Below, piece after piece: positions 1 through 5,856 of a stretch of 6,215 bases of DNA (its first letter is position 1; each line of letters starts with the position of its first letter). The DNA is from Candidatus Saccharibacteria bacterium UBA1949 (GTDB taxonomy: Bacteria > Patescibacteriota > Saccharimonadia > Saccharimonadales > Saccharimonadaceae): the NCBI GenBank assembly GCA_002336735.1, contig DDER01000006.1, positions 1-6,215 of the forward strand, given 5' to 3'. The notes below the pieces were generated by a model. The model was not told where the DNA came from, searched no databases, and saw nothing but the letters and a program-made list of their open reading frames with translations. Position numbers and translations under genes: made by a program.

Positions 1-4
1 GGAA

Positions 5-25
5 GGGTTGGGGGTGGGATGTGGG
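5..25 (+). other. Potential G-quadruplex-forming G-rich tract upstream of the pyk promoter
   Basis: Four runs of at least three G lie on the plus strand at 5-7, 10-14, 16-18 and 23-25, separated by loops of 2, 1 and 4 bases. This meets the usual G3+N1-7 pattern for an intramolecular quadruplex. It sits just upstream of the -35 element of pyk, where an A/T-rich UP element would be more usual. Whether it folds, or whether it instead belongs to the end of an upstream gene outside the window, cannot be told from sequence alone. Confidence 0.4.
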
Positions 26-32
26 AAGTGGC

Positions 33-61
33 TAGGCAGAATACATGATTGATGCTATAAT
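33..61 (+). promoter_or_regulatory. Predicted sigma-70-type promoter of pyk, leaderless
   Basis: A perfect -10 hexamer TATAAT lies at 56-61, preceded by TGC at 53-55, which fits an extended -10. A -35-like hexamer TAGGCA (33-38) matches four of six consensus bases at the ideal 17-base spacing. With the usual 6-base gap from the -10 to the start point, transcription would begin at A68, one base before the ATG at 69. There is no Shine-Dalgarno sequence in this stretch, so the message is predicted to be leaderless. Confidence 0.8.
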
Positions 62-68
62 TTGAATA

Positions 69-1502
69 ATGAACAATTCATCCAAACGCACCAAAATATT
101 GGCGACTATTGGTCCTGCGACTAATTCGCCCGAACAAATCGAAGCAATGATTCGCGCTGGCGCAAACGGTTTGCGGCTAAACTTTAGTCATGGCACATAC
201 GAGGAGCGACTTCGTCAGATTCCGTGGATTCGCGAAGCAAGTGAGCGAGTCGATCGTCCTGTGGCCATCCTTCAGGATCTTCAGGGTCCCAAAATCCGCC
301 TCGGCGAGTTAGTGGATAACCATCTGGAGGTCAAGGCCGGCGATATTCTCACGCTTGACTCAAGTATTACTCATGATGGCGGCATGAGACTGCCAGTCCA
401 GTACAACCTAGCAGAAAAAGCTCAGCCTGGACAGCCGGTGTATCTTTTTGATGGCAAAGTCAAGACGATCGTTAGAGAGATTGTTTGCGATACGGCTATT
501 ACGGTTGAAGTGCAAAACAACGGCATCCTCATGAGCAAGAAAGGCATCAATTTGCCAGATACGCAGTTTGGTGGCGATATTTTGACTGAAAAAGATATTC
601 GTGATATCGAATTCGGCGCAGACAAAGATATTGATTATGTCGCGCTGAGTTTTGTCCAGACCGCGGAAGACATCAACAACCTTCGACAGATACTTGTGAG
701 CCATGGCTCAACTGCCGATATTGTAGCTAAGATCGAGACCAAGGTTGCGATTCAGCCAGAAAATCTTGAAGAGATCATCAAAGCGAGCGACGCAGTTATG
801 GTGGCGCGTGGTGATCTTGCTGTTGAGGCGGGTGCCGAAGTAGTGCCTATCGTGCAGCGCAAAATTATTGACCTCTGCAATAAGCATGGTCGCCTCAGTA
901 TTGTTGCCACCCAAATGATGGCAAGTATGGTTGATGCGCCAGAGCCGACTCGTGCTGAGGTCAGTGACGTAGCAAATGCTGTCGTCCAAGCGACTGATGC
1001 TGTGATGCTCTCGGACGAGACCGCCAATGGCTCATACCCTATTGAGGCAGTAGCTGCGATGAAACGCGCAATTGTTTACACGCAAGATCACATTGACCCC
1101 AGTATAATCACTGATAAAAAAGCCATCAGTCATACATTCCAAGACTCGATCTGTCGGGCGGCAGCACATATCGCAGAAGAAATCGGTGCAGTTGGTATCA
1201 TTGCCGAGACCAAGTCCGGTGCAACCGCAGCCAATATCGCCGCAGTGCGGCCTCAGTTATCGATCTATGCTGTGACAAGCGAAAAGCGCACTGCCCAACA
1301 GCTGGCCCTCTCATATGCTACGCGTAGTTTTATCCGGCCTGATGGTGAAAAAGCTGGTACTACACTGGCCTATGAGCTGATGAACCGTGGCGTCTTTGGT
1401 GACACCCGTGAGGCAAAAGTTGTCATCGTGAGCGGTCGCCAACCAGGTGTTGTGGGTGGTACGGATACTATTCGAGTTCGCATCATCAAGGCGTCTGAAT
1501 AG
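69..1502 (+). CDS. pyk: Pyruvate kinase, potassium-independent type
   Basis: This enzyme transfers phosphate from phosphoenolpyruvate to ADP, giving pyruvate and ATP in the last step of glycolysis in the cytoplasm. The 477-residue length is normal for a bacterial pyruvate kinase with A, B and C domains and no extra C-terminal PEP-utilising domain. Visible motifs include LRLNFSHG (35-42, with Arg36, Asn38 and Ser40), the catalytic lysine in VAKIET (Lys221, Glu223), metal-binding ARGDLAVE (Asp249), ATQMM (Thr281), and PTRAEVSDVANAV followed by MLSDETANG (293-321). The B domain spans roughly 80-168, and the C-terminal regulatory domain about 350-477 ends in GGTDTIRVRII. The segment DLQGPKIRL (70-78) has Leu71, Gln72, Lys75 and Leu78 where potassium-dependent enzymes have Thr, Lys, Glu and Thr, which is the known signature of potassium-independent activity. 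The ATG is placed immediately after the promoter, and no earlier start fits. No terminator follows, so some readthrough into tpiA is possible. Confidence 0.97.
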   Translation: MNNSSKRTKILATIGPATNSPEQIEAMIRAGANGLRLNFSHGTYEERLRQIPWIREASERVDRPVAILQDLQGPKIRLGELVDNHLEVKAGDILTLDSSITHDGGMRLPVQYNLAEKAQPGQPVYLFDGKVKTIVREIVCDTAITVEVQNNGILMSKKGINLPDTQFGGDILTEKDIRDIEFGADKDIDYVALSFVQTAEDINNLRQILVSHGSTADIVAKIETKVAIQPENLEEIIKASDAVMVARGDLAVEAGAEVVPIVQRKIIDLCNKHGRLSIVATQMMASMVDAPEPTRAEVSDVANAVVQATDAVMLSDETANGSYPIEAVAAMKRAIVYTQDHIDPSIITDKKAISHTFQDSICRAAAHIAEEIGAVGIIAETKSGATAANIAAVRPQLSIYAVTSEKRTAQQLALSYATRSFIRPDGEKAGTTLAYELMNRGVFGDTREAKVVIVSGRQPGVVGGTDTIRVRIIKASE

Positions 1503-1505
1503 TTC

Positions 1506-1521
1506 TTGGCAATTTTGGCAA
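1506..1521 (+). repeat. Short direct repeat TTGGCAA x2
   Basis: TTGGCAA occurs at 1506-1512 and again at 1515-1521, with a 9-base period, just after the pyk stop codon. The period equals that of the tandem repeat at 1534-1551, although the words differ. No function is evident, and this could be chance. Confidence 0.4.
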
Positions 1522-1529
1522 AAACTTAC

Positions 1530-1558
1530 TAGACGACAGCGTCGACAGCGTGTACACT
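1530..1558 (+). promoter_or_regulatory. Probable promoter of the tpiA-hypothetical operon
   Basis: A -10-like hexamer TACACT (1553-1558) and a -35-like hexamer TAGACG (1530-1535) are separated by 17 bases, each matching four or five consensus positions. Predicted transcription starts near 1564-1566, leaving a leader of about 15 bases with only a weak AGAAG (1566-1570) as a possible ribosome-binding site. The promoter is weaker than those of pyk and the helicase. A tandem 9-base repeat lies across its spacer. Confidence 0.5.
1534..1551 (+). repeat. Perfect tandem 9-base repeat in the tpiA promoter
   Basis: The word CGACAGCGT is repeated twice head to tail with no mismatch (1534-1542 and 1543-1551). 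It overlaps the last bases of the proposed -35 element and fills nearly the whole spacer before the -10. This placement would suit a repressor or activator site, but no regulator gene is in the window and chance duplication is possible. Confidence 0.6.
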
Positions 1559-1580
1559 AGTAGATAGAAGCATAAAAACT

Positions 1581-2345
1581 ATGGTGGGAAAAAAGAAGCT
1601 TATTGTTGGCAACTGGAAGATGAACCTCACAATGCATGAGGCGAGTTTACTTTTGCACAAGCTAGCCGCGCAAATACCGGTTTATCCAGATGTTGAAGTA
1701 GTCTTGTCACCCAGTCTGCTAACGCTTCAGGGGCTATCATTGCAGATTGATCATCGTCAGTTCAAGCTGGCTGCGCAGAATCTTTATTGGCGAGATGAAG
1801 GGGCATTTACTGGTGAAATATCCGCACATCAACTGCGCGGTCTTGTTCGCTATGCTATTGTCGGACACTCTGAACGACGCTACGTTTTTGGTGAGACAAA
1901 CAGAGAGGTGCGCAATAAAATTCAGGCGGCCGTTCGCAATCATCTCATCCCAATACTGTGTGTTGGAGAAACGGCTAGCGAACGGGCAACCAATGAAACA
2001 ATAGGTATCTTGCATGATCAGATTACGGCAGGTCTCAGTAATATTACCAGTGAAGATGCTAAGCAGCTGGTTGTAGCATATGAACCAGTCTGGGCGGTTG
2101 GTACGGGCGATAATGCTCTACCGCGTGATGTTCAAATTGCCGCTGTGACGATCCGTGCTCAGATTAAACACATGTTTGGCGACACAGTCGCACAAAAAAC
2201 ACGAGTGCTCTATGGCGGTAGTGTAACGCTTGACGATGTTGCCGCTTACCTGGAGACGCCTGGTGTTGACGGCCTGCTAATAGGCGGGGCAAGCCTTGAT
2301 GCACGGGTATTTAGTAAAATGGTAGAAAAAGCGCACAGTAAATAA
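1581..2345 (+). CDS. tpiA: Triosephosphate isomerase
   Basis: This enzyme interconverts dihydroxyacetone phosphate and glyceraldehyde 3-phosphate in the cytoplasm. The 254-residue length is typical of the single-domain TIM barrel. The active-site set is complete: GNWKMN at 10-15 (Asn11, Lys13), VGHSERR at 94-100 with the general acid His96, and AYEPVWAVGTG at 166-176 with catalytic base Glu168 leading into mobile loop 6. The phosphate-binding YGGSV (211-215) and LIGGASL (233-239) are also present. The start at 1581 gives two more residues before GNWKMN than in the Bacillus enzyme, and a GTG one codon downstream is a possible alternative. It lies 78 bases after pyk, has its own likely promoter, and is closely followed by the hypothetical gene, with which it is probably cotranscribed. 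The family is usually a homodimer, and nothing here departs from it. Confidence 0.97.
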   Translation: MVGKKKLIVGNWKMNLTMHEASLLLHKLAAQIPVYPDVEVVLSPSLLTLQGLSLQIDHRQFKLAAQNLYWRDEGAFTGEISAHQLRGLVRYAIVGHSERRYVFGETNREVRNKIQAAVRNHLIPILCVGETASERATNETIGILHDQITAGLSNITSEDAKQLVVAYEPVWAVGTGDNALPRDVQIAAVTIRAQIKHMFGDTVAQKTRVLYGGSVTLDDVAAYLETPGVDGLLIGGASLDARVFSKMVEKAHSK

Positions 2346-2353
2346 GGGAGGGG
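2346..2353 (+). promoter_or_regulatory. Strong Shine-Dalgarno of the GTG-started hypothetical gene
   Basis: GGGAGGGG begins directly after the tpiA stop codon. Its GGAGG core (2347-2351) lies 9 bases before the GTG at 2361. This supports the GTG as the true start and implies translation from a tpiA-derived transcript. It is the only clear Shine-Dalgarno found before a gene in this window. Confidence 0.8.
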
Positions 2354-2360
2354 ACCGACA

Positions 2361-3680
2361 GTGACTGATATCGATTTTGATGAGCTTGACAAAGCCGTAC
2401 ATGGCGCGATGACTGCACGCCAGAGTTCTAGTTCGCAACCTCAGTTGACGCCGGAAAGTACGACAGATATAGCCGCATCAGATTCGGCTGTTACTCCACT
2501 GGCCGCCCGTCGTAAAGGAAAATTCATGGATATCGTACGAGACGTTTCTCCTGGCGAATCGCTGCCTTTATCGACAAAAACTCCCAAGCAAGCGCCACCT
2601 GCGCCTCGCAGCTACATACAGCCTGAATTTACACGCTCTCGGCCTGCAATTGTGCCGACTGAACCACCTGTGTTGTCGCCAGCTTCCTCGGATGACGAAC
2701 CACTATTCCAAAAGCATGACTCAGGATCAAGTACTGACTCGCATACGGCTCGATCACTTAGCCCATGGCACGGCGAGACAAGTCATGCCATGATGCCTGA
2801 TTCAATAGATTTTTCACCCCACGGCTTTTCCGATGAAGTCCCAGAGACTGATAATAACGATATTGCTACTGCTAGCCATGAACATAGGTCGCAATCAGGC
2901 AAGCCATCTGATGATGTCGGGCAGTCTCTGAAGGACGTGCCAGGCGATGAAACCGATGATCTTGAAGAGGAGTTAGAATCGCTGATCGACAATATTCAAC
3001 ATCGTTCCGATCTGAGAGAAAGTGAAGCACCGCTTACGACGCCGTTTTTGCCTGACGCTAGCGACAAGGTCAAGGAAGCCAAGCGCCCTCTTGGTCGGAC
3101 GCCACTGGAAGATGAAGCGTTCGATCATGATGAAATGACAGCAGACATAGAGCTAGCTGCGATGGCCAAAGAGTCAGGCGACTTGTCGCACCAAGATACG
3201 ACAGACGACACTCCCTTGACGCCTATTCAGGATACTCGCCAGGACCAACACCCGGTAGCGCCTGTTGATCCATTACACCATAGCATCGATGCTCCCTATG
3301 CAGAGCGGGTATGGTCATCGGAGCCGGCGACACATCCTGGTGATCATCCTACGGCTACTGTAGTCGTCGATCATTCGCCGGTAGCAGAGAGTCGCAAACT
3401 GATGGATATGGATGACAGTCTGCCAGCTCGGCGTCAAGATGTATTGCCGTTTAGCGGTGAAATTACGCCGCAATACGAAGCCAAGCCCTCTTCTAGTACT
3501 TCAGACCTAGAGTCTTCCGTCGCGGTTTTTGACACTGATACCTATCACAAGCCTATTCAGCCGCAGCCGCGATCGCGTAGCCATGCTAGCCATATCTGGA
3601 TATGGGTGTTTTGTACGCTGGCCTCAATATTGGCGGGTGCAATTGGCGGTGCGTTGTATTTTCTCATGACCAATCACTAG
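2361..3680 (+). CDS. Hypothetical disordered protein with C-terminal membrane anchor
   Basis: I do not recognise a named family with a known function. The 439-residue product begins with an acidic segment DIDFDELDKAVHGAM (3-17), which resembles N-termini I associate with Saccharibacteria hypothetical proteins. It is followed by a basic patch, ARRKGKFMDIVRDV (49-62). Residues 65-400 are rich in Pro, Ser, Thr, Asp and Glu and look largely unstructured. One acidic, probably helical stretch lies at 197-213 (DETDDLEEELESLIDNI). A FDTDTYHKPI motif (390-399) and a basic RSRSH run (404-408) come just before a single hydrophobic helix at about 412-436, which contains a GxxxG motif (Gly426, Gly430) and the only cysteine (418). 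There is no signal peptide, so the long N-terminal part should be cytoplasmic and the C-terminus anchored. The GTG start is supported by a strong Shine-Dalgarno 15 bases after tpiA. Its function is unknown; a scaffold or membrane-recruitment role is only a guess. Confidence 0.85.
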   Translation: MTDIDFDELDKAVHGAMTARQSSSSQPQLTPESTTDIAASDSAVTPLAARRKGKFMDIVRDVSPGESLPLSTKTPKQAPPAPRSYIQPEFTRSRPAIVPTEPPVLSPASSDDEPLFQKHDSGSSTDSHTARSLSPWHGETSHAMMPDSIDFSPHGFSDEVPETDNNDIATASHEHRSQSGKPSDDVGQSLKDVPGDETDDLEEELESLIDNIQHRSDLRESEAPLTTPFLPDASDKVKEAKRPLGRTPLEDEAFDHDEMTADIELAAMAKESGDLSHQDTTDDTPLTPIQDTRQDQHPVAPVDPLHHSIDAPYAERVWSSEPATHPGDHPTATVVVDHSPVAESRKLMDMDDSLPARRQDVLPFSGEITPQYEAKPSSSTSDLESSVAVFDTDTYHKPIQPQPRSRSHASHIWIWVFCTLASILAGAIGGALYFLMTNH

Positions 3681-3694
3681 CTCTCTTGTATAAT
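3666..3694 (+). promoter_or_regulatory. Predicted leaderless promoter of the helicase gene
   Basis: A perfect TATAAT lies at 3689-3694. A -35-like ATGACC (3666-3671), containing the TGAC core, lies 17 bases upstream within the last codons of the preceding gene. The expected start point is A3701, one base before the ATG at 3702. AGGGAG (3695-3700) ends only one base before the ATG, too close to serve as a normal Shine-Dalgarno, and would mostly lie upstream of the transcript. Confidence 0.78.
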
Positions 3695-3701
3695 AGGGAG
3701 A

Positions 3702-5807
3702 ATGGATATTCTCGAGGGGCTGAATCCGGCGCAGCGTGACGCGGTCGAGACCACATGTGGTCCAGTATTGATATTAGCTGGCGCAGGCAGCGGCAAGACT
3801 AAGACATTGACGCATCGTATCGCGTATTTGATCCAGCACGAGCATATTTGGCCGAGCGAGATTTTGGCGGTAACATTTACCAACAAAGCAGCGCGAGAGA
3901 TGCGTCACAGACTGGGGGCGTTGCTTGGCCAGGACAGCCACAGCCGCTCATTTATGAGCTGGATGGGAACATTTCACGGTATCTGCGTGCGCATACTACG
4001 AATTGACGGTCATCATATAGGTATTGCGCCAAATTATGTTATCTACGATGAGGACGATCGCCAGAGCCTCGTCAAACAAGCCATGAAAACCTTGTCAATT
4101 AGCGATTCTCAGATCAAACCGCGTGCAGTCAGCGGCGCTATCTCTACTGCTAAGAATCAAATGATTGACGCAGACGAATTTGCTAGTACAGCGGCCTATC
4201 CCTACCAGCAACAGATTGCAAAAATCTATAGTCTGTATGAATCAATGCGCCGAGAGGCGGGTGCGCTTGATTTTGATGATCTTTTGATCGAAACTGTCCG
4301 GTTGCTCCGAGAATCCGCTGATGTACGCGCAAAATACCAAGCACAATTTAAGCATATTCTCATCGACGAATACCAGGATACTAATGCCGCTCAGTACGCA
4401 ATCGTCAAAAGTCTGGTTGGCTCAGACCAGAACATTTGCGTAGTCGGTGATGATTGGCAATCCATATATAGCTGGAGGGGCGCGGACTATACCAATATTC
4501 TTAATTTTGAGCGAGATTTTCCAGGCGCAAAAGTTATCAAGCTCGAGCAGAACTATCGCTCGACATCGGCGATCCTCGATGCGGCGCACAGTGTTATCGC
4601 CAAAAACACGCATCGTACCGACAAGAAACTATGGACCGCCGCAGGCCCAGGTGCGCCCGTGCAAGTCTATCGGTCGTATGATGAAGCCGAGGAGGCGTAT
4701 CTCGTCGCAAGTCGTATCAGCTCGCAAGTAGGTTTGCAAGCGCGCCAGTACGATGATTTCGCTGTGCTATATCGTATGAATTCGCAGAGTTATGCCCTTG
4801 AGCGCGCGCTGCTGCATCAGCGAATTCCGTATCAAATCGTTGGCGGCGTGCGGTTCCAGGATCGCAAAGAGATCAAAGATATCCTGGCGTATCTTCGCCT
4901 CGCACATCAACCCAATGACCGAGTGAGTTTTTCGCGAATTGTCAATGTCCCGCCGCGCGGCATTGGTACTACGAGTCTCGAAAAATTCCTCATTTGGCAG
5001 GCGCAGAGCGGCCTCGACATTATCACTGCACTTTCTGCCGCTGATAAGATCACGGCACTGACGCCGAGAGCGAGGCGAGCCTGTTGTGCACTTGGAAAAA
5101 TACTTCAGACTATTAGCACCAAGATGCAGTCGGGCGCAGCTCCCGCCGAATTGATCGAATACATCGTCGAGACGATAGAGTACCGCGGGTATTTGAGAGA
5201 CGGTACACCGCAGGCTGAGGACCGTGAGGCCAATATCGGTGTCCTGATATCTGACGCGAAATCATTTACCAATCTCGAAGAATTCCTCGAAGATGCGGCC
5301 CTCATGTCGAGTGCCGATACCGTCGCTGAGGGCAGCGAAGTGACGCTGATGACATTCCACGCTGCCAAAGGACTCGAATTTCCGGTAGTTTTCATGGTCG
5401 GCATGGAGGAGGGAATTTTTCCTCACTCGCGTGTCTACGAAGCTGGTCCTGCTGAGCTCGAAGAAGAGCGTCGCCTCTGCTATGTCGGTATGACCAGAGC
5501 GTGTGAAGAGCTGTATCTCAGTCACGCACAGAGCCGATCACAATTTGGGCAGCGCGCGTATGGTGCGCCGTCGCGGTTTTTGGAAGATATGGGGTCTATC
5601 GTAGTCGCAAGCACTGATGTGCATCGGCACGCTCAGGAGGGCGTGGATCTCGTCCCTGACTACGACATCGGTGATATGGTGCGTTCGCCGCAATTTGGCG
5701 CAGGCGAAATTATCGATATAGACGGCCTCGCGGTGACAGTTGAGTTTGACGATGGCACCTCAAAACGTCTCAATATCGAGTACGCTAGGCTAGAAAAAAT
5801 AAGCTGA
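3702..5807 (+). CDS. pcrA: Superfamily 1A DNA helicase, PcrA/UvrD type
   Basis: This is a 3'-to-5' DNA translocase and helicase expected to act in nucleotide excision and mismatch repair, in removing proteins from DNA and in clearing transcription-replication conflicts. At 701 residues it is slightly shorter than E. coli UvrD. Motifs appear in order: Q motif (Gln11), Walker A AGAGSGKT (26-33), Ia AVTFTNKAAREM (56-67), TFHG (90-93), LDFDDLL (189-195), Walker B ILIDEYQDT (219-227), III VVGDDWQSIYSWRGA (247-261), IV EQNYRST (282-288), V TLMTFHAAKGLEF (548-560) and VI EERRLCYVGMTRA (588-600). Residues 654-701 (GDMVRSPQFGAGEI onward, ending EYARLEKI) match the Tudor-like C-terminal module that contacts RNA polymerase in PcrA and UvrD. 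Motif III has Trp252 in place of the usual third Asp. The start MDILEGLNP is typical of the family and abuts its own promoter. PcrA versus UvrD naming is a convention; Rep is less likely because of the C-terminal module. Confidence 0.96.
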   Translation: MDILEGLNPAQRDAVETTCGPVLILAGAGSGKTKTLTHRIAYLIQHEHIWPSEILAVTFTNKAAREMRHRLGALLGQDSHSRSFMSWMGTFHGICVRILRIDGHHIGIAPNYVIYDEDDRQSLVKQAMKTLSISDSQIKPRAVSGAISTAKNQMIDADEFASTAAYPYQQQIAKIYSLYESMRREAGALDFDDLLIETVRLLRESADVRAKYQAQFKHILIDEYQDTNAAQYAIVKSLVGSDQNICVVGDDWQSIYSWRGADYTNILNFERDFPGAKVIKLEQNYRSTSAILDAAHSVIAKNTHRTDKKLWTAAGPGAPVQVYRSYDEAEEAYLVASRISSQVGLQARQYDDFAVLYRMNSQSYALERALLHQRIPYQIVGGVRFQDRKEIKDILAYLRLAHQPNDRVSFSRIVNVPPRGIGTTSLEKFLIWQAQSGLDIITALSAADKITALTPRARRACCALGKILQTISTKMQSGAAPAELIEYIVETIEYRGYLRDGTPQAEDREANIGVLISDAKSFTNLEEFLEDAALMSSADTVAEGSEVTLMTFHAAKGLEFPVVFMVGMEEGIFPHSRVYEAGPAELEEERRLCYVGMTRACEELYLSHAQSRSQFGQRAYGAPSRFLEDMGSIVVASTDVHRHAQEGVDLVPDYDIGDMVRSPQFGAGEIIDIDGLAVTVEFDDGTSKRLNIEYARLEKIS

Positions 5808-5820
5808 AGTATGATATAAT
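5791..5820 (+). promoter_or_regulatory. Predicted promoter of the exported DUF348 protein gene
   Basis: A perfect TATAAT (5815-5820) is preceded by TGA at 5812-5814, an ideal extended -10. A weaker -35-like TAGAAA (5791-5796) lies 18 bases upstream, inside the last codons of the helicase gene. The expected start is at 5827-5828, within or at the end of a perfect 8-base palindrome, TAGTACTA (5821-5828). Confidence 0.75.
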
Positions 5821-5829
5821 TAGTACTAT

Positions 5830-5856
5830 ATGCGAGTGGGCATGATTGATTTATGA
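5830..5856 (+). CDS. Possible 8-codon leader ORF overlapping the next gene
   Basis: An ATG two or three bases after the predicted transcription start opens a short frame coding for MRVGMIDL. It ends in a TGA (5854-5856) that overlaps the ATG of the next gene (5853-5855) as ATGA. If it is translated from a nearly leaderless message, ribosomes would finish exactly at the next start and could reinitiate there. This would explain the lack of a well-placed Shine-Dalgarno before 5853. The peptide has no recognisable features, and such a short frame can arise by chance. Confidence 0.35.
   Translation: MRVGMIDL

Noticed and set aside
63..80. Dyad TGAAT/ATTCA around the pyk start codon
   Set aside because: The arms are only five A/T-rich bases, and the left arm would not be in a leaderless transcript. 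Chance is the best explanation.
408..704. Minus-strand open frames inside pyk, tpiA and the helicase, of about 60-100 residues
   Set aside because: They lie wholly within genes with complete catalytic motifs, have no promoters or ribosome-binding sites, and show no family resemblance.
1513..1523. TTTTGGCAAAA hairpin after pyk as a terminator
   Set aside because: The stem would be four A-T pairs with a 3-base loop and no following T-run, so it is too weak for an intrinsic terminator.
5805..5807. Possible UGA recoding (Gly) as in SR1 and Gracilibacteria
   Set aside because: No in-frame TGA occurs within the four complete genes, and the helicase ends naturally at TGA right after the expected C-terminal module.
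3702..5807. Loss of function of the helicase because of the altered motif III
   Set aside because: The catalytic acidic pair, the glutamine and the arginines of motifs II-VI are all intact, and a Trp at this position occurs in active HelD-type enzymes.
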